Assembly: GCA_041751935.1 (NCBI GenBank)
Contig: JBGSIA010000209.1
Coordinates: 1 to 64,000 of the forward strand
Length of the DNA: 64,000 nt
Reading direction: 5' to 3'
Origin: JBBSJZ01 sp041751935
Lineage (GTDB): Bacteria; Planctomycetota; Planctomycetia; Pirellulales; Pirellulaceae
This document shows, one piece after another, positions 52,717 through 61,830 of this stretch (the first letter of the stretch is position 1; every line of letters starts with the position of its first letter). Below the pieces are notes generated by a model. It saw nothing but the letters and a program-made list of their open reading frames with translations. It was not told where the DNA came from and ran no database searches. The position numbers were made by a program, and so were the translations under genes.

Positions 52717-54195
52717 ATGACGCACAGACAATCGCTTCTCACGGATCTTTACCAGATCACCATGGCATATGGCTATTGGACTTGCCAGATGCACCAGCGT
52801 GACGCGGTGTTTCATTTATTTTATCGCTCGCCGCCATTCGGTGGTCGACATGTGGTCGCCGCAGGATTGGAAACAGCACTGCAGTGGCTCGACGGATTCG
52901 CGCTGGACGACAGCGACACGGACTATTTGCGGACAGTGACGGGCAACAACGGCCGACCCCTTTTCAGTGATGCGTTTCTTGAGGAACTGCGGACCCTGCG
53001 ACTACAGATCGACCTGGACGCGATGCCGGAGGGATCGATTGCTTTTCCGCACGAACCGCTTTTGCGAGTACGCGGACCACTTTGGCAATGCCAATGGATC
53101 GAGACTGCACTGCTAAATACGATCAACTTTCAATCGCTTATCGCAACCAAAGCGTCGCGAGTTCGCGATGTCGCTGGTACCGATCATGTACTCGAGTTTG
53201 GCTTGCGACGGGCTCAAGGCATTGACGGCGCGATGAGTGCTTCTCGGGCTGCGTACCTTGGCGGTTGCGACGCAACAAGCAACGTTTTGGCGGGCAAAAC
53301 CTTTGGCATTCCGGTTCGCGGAACTCACGCTCACTCATGGGTAATGTCGTTTGACAGTGAACTGGAAAGCTTTGAGGCTTACGCTGCTGCGATGCCGAAC
53401 AATTGCATTTTTCTTGTCGACACCTATGACACGCTGCAGGGTGTACGCCACGCGATTCAGGTTGGAAAGAAATTGCGCCAAAGCGGATTCCAAATGGTCG
53501 GAATTCGACTGGATTCCGGTGATTTGACAGGACTAAGTATCAAGGCCAGAAGGCTGCTCGACGACGCGGGATTCGAGGACGCAGCAATTGTGGCCAGTAA
53601 CGACTTGGATGAAAACTCGATGCTTCAGATGAAGGCGGCCGGTTCGCCAATCGCAGTCTGGGGCATCGGCACGAAGCTGGTTACCGCCTACGACCAACCT
53701 GCTTTGGGCGGTGTTTATAAACTGGCCGCGATCGCCGACGCCAACGGCGAATTGAATCCACGTATCAAATTGTCCGAGACTGATATCAAGACCTCGGTAC
53801 CTGGATCGTTGCAAGTACGACGCTACTTTGAAAATGGCACTGCGATCGGTGATATCGTGTATTCCGATACCATCGGGCCGCCGGAAACTCCCCTCGCCGC
53901 ATCGCCATCGGGCATCCGAGACCCCCATGATCTTTCGGCCGCCGATAGCTGGGAAGATCTACTCATCCCCATTTTGCGTCGTGGCAAACAAGTGGCTGAT
54001 CTTCCCACGCTCGTGCAATCCCGCGAGCGAGCGGCGGTTGAACGATTGCGATTGAACCCTCGCCTGAGAAAACTTGAAGATGCACCGCCTTACCGATTCG
54101 GCTTGGAGATGCGACTGGGAAAGTTGCGAGATGAAATGATTGATGCCGCAAGAACATCTACTATGAGCAACTCCAAAACTCAGGAGACAACCTGA
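52717..54195 (+). CDS. pncB: Nicotinate phosphoribosyltransferase
   Basis: Makes nicotinate mononucleotide from nicotinate and PRPP in the Preiss-Handler NAD salvage pathway. The ATG at 52717 (492 aa) is preferred to the upstream TTG at 52681 because homologues begin near SLLTDLYQITMAYGYW. Family blocks seen: FRRAQGID-like FGLRRAQGIDGAMSASRAAY, GTHAHSWVMSF, IRLDSGDLTGLSIKARRLLD and VWGIGTKLVTAYDQPALGGV. The stop TGA shares one base with the pncA start (TGATG), so the two NAD-salvage genes are translationally coupled. Confidence 0.93.
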   Translation: MTHRQSLLTDLYQITMAYGYWTCQMHQRDAVFHLFYRSPPFGGRHVVAAGLETALQWLDGFALDDSDTDYLRTVTGNNGRPLFSDAFLEELRTLRLQIDLDAMPEGSIAFPHEPLLRVRGPLWQCQWIETALLNTINFQSLIATKASRVRDVAGTDHVLEFGLRRAQGIDGAMSASRAAYLGGCDATSNVLAGKTFGIPVRGTHAHSWVMSFDSELESFEAYAAAMPNNCIFLVDTYDTLQGVRHAIQVGKKLRQSGFQMVGIRLDSGDLTGLSIKARRLLDDAGFEDAAIVASNDLDENSMLQMKAAGSPIAVWGIGTKLVTAYDQPALGGVYKLAAIADANGELNPRIKLSETDIKTSVPGSLQVRRYFENGTAIGDIVYSDTIGPPETPLAASPSGIRDPHDLSAADSWEDLLIPILRRGKQVADLPTLVQSRERAAVERLRLNPRLRKLEDAPPYRFGLEMRLGKLRDEMIDAARTSTMSNSKTQETT

Positions 54196-54794
54196 TGAAT
54201 GTTCTGCTCTTGATCGATTTACAAAACGATTTCATGCCCGGTGGGACGCTAGCCGTTGCTGGAGGCGATGAAGTTCTCGGCATAGCGAATATCGGCATCG
54301 AAGTCGCTGAGCACGTTGTTGCCACTCAGGATTGGCATCCAGCAAACCACGCAAGCTTCGCCAGTCAGCACGAGGGCGTGAATGTGGGCGACGTCTTCAT
54401 GCTCGACATGCAACCACAAATCGCCTGGCCCGATCATTGCATTGCAAACACACACGGAGCCGAGTTTAGCTCGCGATTGAATGTGTCGCGAATCGATAAA
54501 GTCATCCGCAAAGGCACAGATCCGCGGATCGATAGTTACAGTGGCTTTTTTGACAACTTCCACAAACAAGCGACGGGGCTTGATGACTATTTGAAACAAA
54601 TTGGCGCGACGAGCCTTTCGATACTCGGCTTGGCAACTGATTACTGTGTCAAGTTCACGGCTTTGGATGCGAGGACACTCGGCTACAACGTCCGCGTGAT
54701 CCTGAGCGGGTGTCGCGGCGTTGGCCTAACAGCGTCTGACATACCGAAGGCGATCGCTGAAATGCGGGACGCGGGTGCGGAAATCGTTGGTTAA
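54195..54794 (+). CDS. pncA: Nicotinamidase
   Basis: Converts nicotinamide to nicotinate, the substrate of the PncB encoded just upstream. Cysteine-hydrolase fold of 199 aa with the full triad: Asp8 (LIDLQNDFMPGG), Lys106 (VIRKGTDP) and Cys151 (LATDYCVKF). Likely metal ligands are Asp46 and His48 (TQDWHPANH) and His81 (WPDHC). The gene starts inside the pncB stop codon, so both enzymes of the salvage route are made together. Confidence 0.94.
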   Translation: MNVLLLIDLQNDFMPGGTLAVAGGDEVLGIANIGIEVAEHVVATQDWHPANHASFASQHEGVNVGDVFMLDMQPQIAWPDHCIANTHGAEFSSRLNVSRIDKVIRKGTDPRIDSYSGFFDNFHKQATGLDDYLKQIGATSLSILGLATDYCVKFTALDARTLGYNVRVILSGCRGVGLTASDIPKAIAEMRDAGAEIVG

Positions 54795-54871
54795 TGTCGG
54801 CTTGGCTTATTCCAGTTATCATGGTTGCACTCGCCACTTATTCTGTCCGACCTTCCACGTGAGACTACCCG

Positions 54872-55636
54872 ATGCGGTTCGTTTTTCTAACAGTTTGCTA
54901 TTTGTTGTTGCCCAGCTTTATTTGGGGGCAAGAAGCCCAGCCCGATACAAGCTTCTTGGACCAGTACCGCGAGGCAGCGGTAAAAAAATGGGAAGCGGAT
55001 ATCCAAGAACTTGAACAACTGGACACTCGTGAAGCAGATCCTGCTGATGGAATTCTGCTGATCGGCAGCAGCAGCATCCGGCTGTGGAAAAGTTCAGCTG
55101 CTGATCTGGCACCCTACCGCACGATTCGCCGTGGTTACGGTGGTGCGAGATACAGCGACTTGGCGATCTTTGCCGAACGGTTGATTCAACCACACGACTA
55201 TCGGGCGATGGTCATGTTTGTCGCCAATGATGTGACTGGCGGTAAGGATGATCGGACACCGGATGAAGTTGAACAGTTAGTTCGATACATCGTCTCAGTT
55301 TCACGGCGGCATCGACCGGAATCGCCGATCTTGATCGTCGAAGTCACACCCACTCCGAAGCGATATGAGGCTTGGGGAAAAATTCGCGAAGTGAACGCGA
55401 GATTGCGAGAGATCACATTCACCGAACCCAACACCTACTTTGTCGCGACCGCTGACTTGTATTTAGATGAAAACAACAAACCACTCGGGAAATATTTTAC
55501 CGAAGACAACCTGCACCAGAACGAAGTCGGTTACGGTGTTTGGGCGTCACTGATTCGGCGACGTCTGGACGAAGTATTTCGCTTACTTGCCAGCGACGTC
55601 GAGCCCGTGACCGCTGTCGAGCACACGGCTCAGTAG
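54872..55636 (+). CDS. Secreted SGNH/GDSL-family hydrolase
   Basis: Lipase/esterase-like exported protein of 254 aa. A signal peptide (FLTVCYLLLPSFIWGQ) is followed by a coiled stretch, then block I LLIGSSSIRLWKS with the nucleophile Ser, block II GYGGARYSDL, block III FVANDVTGGK and block V DNLHQNEVGYGVW with the catalytic Asp and His. These are the G-N-H residues of the SGNH fold. Related planctomycete proteins may act on acetylated or esterified glycans. The substrate is not readable here. Confidence 0.85.
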   Translation: MRFVFLTVCYLLLPSFIWGQEAQPDTSFLDQYREAAVKKWEADIQELEQLDTREADPADGILLIGSSSIRLWKSSAADLAPYRTIRRGYGGARYSDLAIFAERLIQPHDYRAMVMFVANDVTGGKDDRTPDEVEQLVRYIVSVSRRHRPESPILIVEVTPTPKRYEAWGKIREVNARLREITFTEPNTYFVATADLYLDENNKPLGKYFTEDNLHQNEVGYGVWASLIRRRLDEVFRLLASDVEPVTAVEHTAQ

Positions 55637-55853
55637 AGTCGTATTTGTGTTGATTTTGTTTGCACGAATCGGATCTGAAGAGTATTCGTGCAAACGTTTC
55701 ACGCCAAATCAAAGGGTTCATCAGCGTGAAACGTGTTTCACGTTGGCGACACAACCCACAGTTTCTGACTTGTGATCGCTGAAATCGCATTCGTATACTC
55801 GCTAGCGACTCGTCATTCCGACGAGAGATAGACCGCAGAGGGATACGACACTC

Positions 55854-58800
55854 TTGGTCGGCACGGAAGCCACCACCGATGCGTTTCTGAAACACAACCC
55901 ACGCAACCGGCGCGGGCCATCGTTGTCTGCTGCGCATTTGTTGCATGCGTGGCTAGCGTGTTGTCTCAGCTTGGTCGTGTCCACAGCTTCGGCCCAAACG
56001 CTGGTTTCGACAGGGGCGTCAGAGCCGACCAAATTGCTACGCGCAAGTGGTGAAACGGTTTATCGCTGGCAAACCAACGATACGGATTCGTACTGGCTCG
56101 TCGGTGGCGTCACGTTGCTGTACGGGGAACAGCAGCTCTCGACAGATCAAGCACTCTTGGTGATCGATGGCGAACCAGGACTTATACGCACGCGGATCGT
56201 CGCATTAAAGGGTTCGACTAAGAGTACGACGCCGATTTCGATGACGTTGCTGACGGGCCAAGTGCCTCAGGTGCAAGCGCCCCGTTATCGCGGACTGCCT
56301 GAGTCGCCACCGGAGTTGTTGCGATGGCTGCCCAGCGGAGACGTATCGTCGAATGTTGATGCCGCACAGTCCGGCGATGTTGCCCCGGCACAGTATCAAC
56401 AGCCGCAATATCAGGAACCGATGAGTTTGCAAGCACCGATCCCGGTACCACTGCCGCAGGTCGAATCCTTGATGCAGTCGCCGCAGGTGGCGATTCCGGT
56501 CAACCCAGGATTCCCTGAGCAAACGTTCCCAGAGCCACCGATCATTTTGCCTGGTGGAGCAACAACAGGTGGAATGCAATTCTTTGTTGGAGGCGGCACA
56601 CGGTCTATCGAGATCATCAAGCGTGGTGACGTGATGGCGCCACAGTTTGAGACAATCAACCGGCCTGAAGCCAACGAAACCGTAATCGTTGCTCGCGGCG
56701 GAATCACGGTTTTGATCCGCGATGTAACCGCCCAGACACCATCGGGCGAGCGCCTGCAACTGGGGACGATCTCTCTATCTGCTGATCGCGTCGTCGGTTG
56801 GCTGCCGCTGTTCACGCGGATGTTTGACGGTTCCGCCGACCTATCGCAAATGGACGGCGAACTGTTCCTCGAAGGCGACATTGTCTTCCGACAAGGAGAT
56901 CGCGTGATTTATGCCGATTCGATGTACTTCAACGTCTCGAAAGAGATCGGCATGGTGCTCGATGCCGAAGCGATCTCGACGGTTCCCAACTATCAAGGCG
57001 TTGTCCGACTCAAAGCGGACGTATTGCAACAAGTTTCACGCGGCAACTTTATTGCCTTTGACGCAGCCGTCACCAGCAGCCGTATGGGCGTGCCGCGTTA
57101 CTGGTTGCAGAGCGAGCAGTTGCAATTGGAGGATCGTCCGCGGACGATTGCCAATCCACTGGGCGGCCCTCCAATTGCTGATTCTCAGCCTTATCTCACC
57201 AGCACCAATAACTTTGTCTATCTCGGAGGCATTCCGATTCTGTATTGGCCAACGTTCGCAACCAATCTAGATGTCCCCACCTATTACATCTCCGGCGCGA
57301 AAGTCACTCGGGACAGCGTTTTCGGAACGCAAGTGTTGCTGGATTTCAATTTGCTGCAATTGCTTGGATTACGAAACGCTCCACCGGGCATTGATTGGAC
57401 CCTTTCGACCGACTATCTCAGCGAGCGAGGTCCCGCGGTAGGAACAAACTTGAATTACAACTTGCCAGGGTTCTTGGGCTATCCCGGCCCAGTGCACGGA
57501 GCGTTGGATGCGTGGGTCATTGATGACAGCGGCACCGACACGCTGGGACGTGATCGTCGCGATTTGGCACCAGAGCAATCCACGCGTGGTCGCGCACTGC
57601 TAAGGCACCAGCATTACCTCCCCAACGACGTTGAGTTTATTGCTGAGTTGGGCTACCTCAGCGATCGCAATTTTCTCGAACAGTATTTCGAGAACGAATG
57701 GGACCAAGACACCGATCATCATTCTGGGTTGGCGCTCAACAAGTACTACTACAACAATCTGTTTTCATTGTCCGCCAACGGACAGGTGAATGACTTTTTC
57801 CAAGAAACCGAAGAGCTGCCGCGTTTTGGCCACTATTTGCTTGGTGGAAGTGTGCTGAGCAACTTGTTGACATACAACGCTCACAACCGTGTCGGATATG
57901 CGAAGCTGAATGTTGCGGATGCACCCATCAATCCGATCGAAGCAGCGAAGTTCACCACACTTCCTGGTGAGGTCGGTCGTGAGGGATTGATCGCATCGAC
58001 CAGGCAAGAATTGGCGATGCCCGTTCAGGCCGGTCCGGTCAAGTTCGTACCGTTTGTATCCGGCGAAGCCGCACACTATGGCGAAGCGATCGATGGTGAT
58101 GCGTTGACTCGGCTGACCGGGCAAGCTGGGCTTCGCGCCAGTCTTCCGATGTGGCGGTTCGATCCAGCCGTGCAAAGCAGCCTGTTGAACGTCCGTGGAC
58201 TAGCACACAAAATTGAATTCACCGGCGAATATTTTTATGCTGACAGTGACACGAATTTTGACGAGTTGCCGTTATATGATTCGCTTGATGACAATGCCCA
58301 GGAACAGTTTCGACGACGCTTCATTTTCGATACCTTCGGCGGTGCCCTTCCACGTCAGTTCGATCCTCGCACTTATGCACTGCGACAGGGCCTGCAAAGC
58401 TATGTCACAAGTCCCAGCGAGACCGTGGCCGATGACTTGCAACTTGCCCGCATTGGTATCCACCAACGGTTTCAAACAAAACGCGGATTGCCGGGTCGGG
58501 AACGTATCGTTGACTTGCTACGGTTAGACGCGGACTTGAATCTTTATCCTAATGCCGACCGCGACAACTTTGGCGAATCGATCGGTCCGGCAACCTACGA
58601 TCTGCAATACAACCTCGGCGATCGCGTGGCATTACTCAGTGACGGCTACATCGACTTTTTTGACGATGGACTGCGATCACTCAGCGCCGGTGTGCGTACC
58701 AGCCGTCCTGGATTAGGCGACGTGTACATTGGTTTGATGTCGCTTGAGGGTCCGATCAGCAGCACGGTTCTACGCAGTACTCTGGATTATCGACTCAACG

Positions 58801-59042
58801 AAAAGTACATCGTCTCCGCTGGGTCGACCTATGACTTTGGCAGCACTGGCAACGTCGGCCAGACGTTCGGCTTCACGCGTATCGGTGAGTCCTTCTTGGT
58901 GCGAATGGGAATCAATGTCGATTCGGGCCGCGACAATGTGGGAGTCGGATTTCTTATCGAACCGCGTTTCTGGCCCTCCGCTCGCCTCGGTCAAATCGGT
59001 GGCCAACTGATTCCTCCGCCCGGTGTGGAAGGCTTAGAATGA
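55854..59042 (+). CDS. lptD: LptD-like outer-membrane LPS-assembly protein
   Basis: Large outer-membrane protein of 1,062 aa. No ATG exists near the start; TTG at 55854 with AGAGGG upstream is used. LACCLSLVVSTASAQ is a signal peptide. After a Pro/Gln-rich linker comes an LptA/OstA-like jellyroll (LEGDIVFRQGDRVIYADSMY, LDAEAISTVPNYQGVVRLKA). The rest resembles the LptD barrel (TFATNLDVPTYYISGAKVTR, LNYNLPGFLGY, SAGSTYDFGSTGNVGQTFGF). LptD inserts LPS into the outer leaflet. The dgkA start overlaps the stop (ATGA), implying coupled translation. The conserved LptD cysteines are not evident, so the call is at family level. Confidence 0.75.
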   Translation: MVGTEATTDAFLKHNPRNRRGPSLSAAHLLHAWLACCLSLVVSTASAQTLVSTGASEPTKLLRASGETVYRWQTNDTDSYWLVGGVTLLYGEQQLSTDQALLVIDGEPGLIRTRIVALKGSTKSTTPISMTLLTGQVPQVQAPRYRGLPESPPELLRWLPSGDVSSNVDAAQSGDVAPAQYQQPQYQEPMSLQAPIPVPLPQVESLMQSPQVAIPVNPGFPEQTFPEPPIILPGGATTGGMQFFVGGGTRSIEIIKRGDVMAPQFETINRPEANETVIVARGGITVLIRDVTAQTPSGERLQLGTISLSADRVVGWLPLFTRMFDGSADLSQMDGELFLEGDIVFRQGDRVIYADSMYFNVSKEIGMVLDAEAISTVPNYQGVVRLKADVLQQVSRGNFIAFDAAVTSSRMGVPRYWLQSEQLQLEDRPRTIANPLGGPPIADSQPYLTSTNNFVYLGGIPILYWPTFATNLDVPTYYISGAKVTRDSVFGTQVLLDFNLLQLLGLRNAPPGIDWTLSTDYLSERGPAVGTNLNYNLPGFLGYPGPVHGALDAWVIDDSGTDTLGRDRRDLAPEQSTRGRALLRHQHYLPNDVEFIAELGYLSDRNFLEQYFENEWDQDTDHHSGLALNKYYYNNLFSLSANGQVNDFFQETEELPRFGHYLLGGSVLSNLLTYNAHNRVGYAKLNVADAPINPIEAAKFTTLPGEVGREGLIASTRQELAMPVQAGPVKFVPFVSGEAAHYGEAIDGDALTRLTGQAGLRASLPMWRFDPAVQSSLLNVRGLAHKIEFTGEYFYADSDTNFDELPLYDSLDDNAQEQFRRRFIFDTFGGALPRQFDPRTYALRQGLQSYVTSPSETVADDLQLARIGIHQRFQTKRGLPGRERIVDLLRLDADLNLYPNADRDNFGESIGPATYDLQYNLGDRVALLSDGYIDFFDDGLRSLSAGVRTSRPGLGDVYIGLMSLEGPISSTVLRSTLDYRLNEKYIVSAGSTYDFGSTGNVGQTFGFTRIGESFLVRMGINVDSGRDNVGVGFLIEPRFWPSARLGQIGGQLIPPPGVEGLE

Positions 59043-59401
59043 GCGTCTGGCTGAATCGCTTCCGCGTCGCATTTTGTGGCGTTGGTTTTGCATTTAAGGA
59101 TCAAGTCAGTTTTTGGGTCCATTTGCCTTGTGCCGCAATCATCATCACGCTCGCGGCTTGGATGCGACTCCAGGCGTGGCAGTGGGCAATCGTAGTCACA
59201 GCAATCGCCCTCGTACTCGTGGCCGAGATGCTCAATTCAGCGATCGAGTTACTCGTCAAAGCACTGCACCCAAATCCGCATCCGCTGATCGGCCGAGCAC
59301 TGGACGTATCCGCAGGCGGAGTGCTGCTGGCAGCGATTACCGCGGCAATCCTTGGGGCAATTGCATTGGGTCCAGGCCTGGTGTCGCTGTTCGCTTCTTG
59401 A
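59039..59401 (+). CDS. dgkA: Diacylglycerol kinase (DgkA type)
   Basis: Small integral membrane lipid kinase of 120 aa that phosphorylates diacylglycerol or undecaprenol with ATP. Three hydrophobic helices are visible, and the catalytic motif AEMLNSAIELLVKAL (E-x2-N-S-A-I-E) is intact. ALDVSAGGVLLAA corresponds to the AKDxAAGAV block. The ATG overlaps the last codons of the LptD-like gene (ATGA), linking lipid recycling with outer-membrane assembly. Length fits the family (about 120). Confidence 0.92.
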   Translation: MSVWLNRFRVAFCGVGFAFKDQVSFWVHLPCAAIIITLAAWMRLQAWQWAIVVTAIALVLVAEMLNSAIELLVKALHPNPHPLIGRALDVSAGGVLLAAITAAILGAIALGPGLVSLFAS

Positions 59402-59730
59402 ACAAAAGTTGTTGGCCCTGCTTCAGTTCGCTCATTCGTACATTTTGACTCCCGCATTCGCGAGACTTTGCCGATTAGCCAAGTCGCATCGAATTTTCTC
59501 ATCGTCCGAAGACTAGCGGCTTTGCCAGCGTTTACTGTTTCGCTTCTTTGTCCGACGTCCATGAGTCGAATTGACTGTTACGGGGTCTGCTCTCGTTAAT
59601 CGCAGAGTACCTCTACGTCGGATGGATCAGCAATGGAATGCATGGATCAGTTTGAATCCGTTGAAAAAAGTGAAGTCAACCTTTGGTAGGTAGCGCCCCT
59701 TTTCGGATACTTACTCAGGATACGAGTGCA
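59402..59730. other. Gene-free intergenic region (about 330 bp)
   Basis: Between dgkA and the beta-barrel gene. It contains the promoter region for the barrel/C39 pair, but no clear -35/-10 element. AGGA at about 59717-59720 is the likely ribosome site for the barrel gene. Confidence 0.5.
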
Positions 59731-60747
59731 ATGGATTGGCATGGCGTAAATAGCGGTTTGAGTCGCTCGTGCATGATGGGAGCGATGCTTTCTGTCATGA
59801 TACTCGCCATGACTACCAATGGATGGGGACAATCACTGCAAGAAGAGCTTCCCGATCCGGTTGTCATTACTCAACAAGACGACCAAGCCACTACTGCCTC
59901 GGCGTCGCCCAGCGAAACTTATGGTGAAGCGCCCGTTGACCGAACGCCCCAGTTCCTACGTATGGTGACGCCGCTGCTGAAACGCGGTCAGATGCAATTT
60001 GATTACGGACTTGTTTACTCAGTTCAAGAAACCGATTTTCCCGTGCTCGTCAACGGGATGGTTTTGGCCAGAGCCGACGTTCGCCGTCGGTCGTTGTTCG
60101 TGCCGCTGGCCATGCGTTATGGACTGAACGAGAATACGCAACTGTTTATCAACGCGCCGGTCGGATGGTTCGATACGGAGCTGGCAACCCCGTTTGACGA
60201 CAACAGTGACTCGGTATCGGGGATTGGCGACACCACGTTCGGCTTCACTCGATTGCTTTGTCAGGACGCTCGTGCCAGTCGCTCCATTGTGGGAACATTC
60301 AGTGTTACGGCACCGACCGGCGATGCCTTAGATCCGCTGATTGTAAATAGCGCGGGCAGCGGAAACGGTGTCTGGAGACTGGGCGGCGATCTTCTCGTCG
60401 TGCAAAATCTTGATCCAGTCATTTTGTTTTATGGCGCGGGTTACACCTACAGCGTCGAAGAAGAATTTGCTGGGCAAGACATCGCTTTAGGACACCAACT
60501 GTCCTACAACATGGGCCTAGGATTCGCGGCGAACGAGCGAGTTACTTTGAGTTCAGCCTTTCAGGGCGCGTACATCACGGAAACAGATCTCAATGGTGTG
60601 AACTTGGCGAATACCGACCAAGATCTGATGCAACTGCGATTTGCGGCGACGATTGCTCAATGTAGCCGATTGATCGAACCGTTCGTCGCGTTCGGTTTAA
60701 CGGATCGGTCGCCCACCGCGACAGTCGGTGTGGTTTTCACTCGCTGA
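59731..60747 (+). CDS. Outer-membrane beta-barrel protein (MetA-pathway-like)
   Basis: Predicted outer-membrane protein, 338 aa from the ATG at 59731 (the frame opens at a TTG 16 codons earlier). The N-terminus has a hydrophobic export signal (MMGAMLSVMILAMTTNGWGQ). The remainder has barrel-strand texture like the Phenol_MetA_deg family, with RGQMQFDYGLVYSVQETDFP, GIGDTTFGFTRLL and SVTAPTGDALDP, and no periplasmic enzymatic motif. It is followed 21 bases later by a secreted C39 peptidase, an arrangement like fapF-fapD of functional-amyloid systems, but no amyloid-subunit gene is present. A transport pore role is inferred. Confidence 0.75.
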   Translation: MDWHGVNSGLSRSCMMGAMLSVMILAMTTNGWGQSLQEELPDPVVITQQDDQATTASASPSETYGEAPVDRTPQFLRMVTPLLKRGQMQFDYGLVYSVQETDFPVLVNGMVLARADVRRRSLFVPLAMRYGLNENTQLFINAPVGWFDTELATPFDDNSDSVSGIGDTTFGFTRLLCQDARASRSIVGTFSVTAPTGDALDPLIVNSAGSGNGVWRLGGDLLVVQNLDPVILFYGAGYTYSVEEEFAGQDIALGHQLSYNMGLGFAANERVTLSSAFQGAYITETDLNGVNLANTDQDLMQLRFAATIAQCSRLIEPFVAFGLTDRSPTATVGVVFTR

Positions 60748-60768
60748 TCGCTCTAAAGGACATGTGTC

Positions 60769-61476
60769 ATGTATAGATCAGCGATGGGCGTTTTTGTAGT
60801 CGCCGGTATCTGTCTCGTCGCTTCGGTTGCCAATGCCCAACAGGTTCCGGTTTCGCAGCGAAGTGTCGTCCGCGATCCAAAGTTTACCATTCGTAAACCA
60901 GTTGAAAGTTGGCGTGAACGTCAAACCCGACACGTGGTCATGCAGCAACGTGACTACAGCTGTGGTGCGGCAGCACTGGCCACCCTATTGCGATACTACT
61001 GGGGGCATAACGTATCCGAAAAAACGGTATTGGACGTTGTGGAAAAGATGCTCACCGCCGAGGAGTTGCAAGAACGATCCGAAGAGGGGCTGACGATCGC
61101 CGACGTTAAAGCGGCTGCCGTGAAAATGGGTTACAAGGCCACCGTGGGTGAAGTGACATTGCAGAAGCTAACTGAAAGTAAGATTCCAGTGATTGTAGTT
61201 ATCGATATGGGGGGGACGAACCATTTCGTCGTCGTTCGCGACATTATCGAAGGCTGTGTGTTTTTGGCCGATCCGATCCGAGGTAACCAACGGATCTCGA
61301 CGGCCGCGTTTGCTGAGGTCTGGGTCAAGAATGCGATTCTGGTGGTAGCACCAGAAGGTGAAACGGCATCCAGTCGGTCGCAAATGTTCGTTACCGAACG
61401 TGAACGCTACGAGGGCTATTTGAACCAGCAGGTGATTCGCCGACAGGTATCCGGCGGTGTGCCGACGATACGATAG
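60769..61476 (+). CDS. Secreted C39-family cysteine peptidase (FapD-like)
   Basis: Stand-alone C39 peptidase of 235 aa without ABC-transporter parts. MGVFVVAGICLVASVANAQQ is a signal peptide, so it acts outside the cytoplasm. The active site reads QQRDYSCGAAALATLL (oxyanion Gln59, nucleophile Cys65), His152 in GGTNHFVVVRD and Asp168 in FLADPIRG. All four residues are present. C39 enzymes usually cleave after double-Gly leaders. Similar separate C39 proteins (FapD) accompany amyloid secretion barrels. Its target here is unknown; the neighbouring barrel protein is the likeliest partner. Confidence 0.85.
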   Translation: MYRSAMGVFVVAGICLVASVANAQQVPVSQRSVVRDPKFTIRKPVESWRERQTRHVVMQQRDYSCGAAALATLLRYYWGHNVSEKTVLDVVEKMLTAEELQERSEEGLTIADVKAAAVKMGYKATVGEVTLQKLTESKIPVIVVIDMGGTNHFVVVRDIIEGCVFLADPIRGNQRISTAAFAEVWVKNAILVVAPEGETASSRSQMFVTERERYEGYLNQQVIRRQVSGGVPTIR

Positions 61477-61830
61477 TGGTTTGGATCGGTCGCCGCCATT
61501 TTTTGCACTCGACGCCTACTCACCGCTCAGTCCTCACTCAAATCGCCCGCGTTTCGATTGGTTGGAAGCCAAAATGTGGAGCCGGTTCGTGGACGACAAT
61601 CAGCAGCCGAGGGCTCCGGAAAAATTATCTTTGGCTCTACGGGTTGGATCGGGACGACATTCGGCACAAAATAAGCTCCGTCCGCGTTTTCGATGGCTAA
61701 TCGGAGCAAAGCTCGTTGTTCGCCCTCTGAAGCGATGGCTTGATCAGTTCTCGTAGTGCACATTCGCTGCGGGATGCGAGGGGCCAGTTGCAAAGATGCC
61801 ATACTTTTACCTAACTGAGCACAAATTCAG
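61477..61830. other. No recognisable gene (354 bp)
   Basis: Between the C39 peptidase and the M28 peptidase genes. A minus-strand frame of 91 codons (61527-61802) and overlapping plus-strand frames lack domain or codon support and were not called. No amyloid-like repeat gene is present here. Confidence 0.5.

Noticed and set aside
61527..61802. 91-codon minus-strand frame between the C39 and M28 peptidase genes
   Set aside because: No domain, no ribosome site, and an overlap with equally open frames on the other strand.
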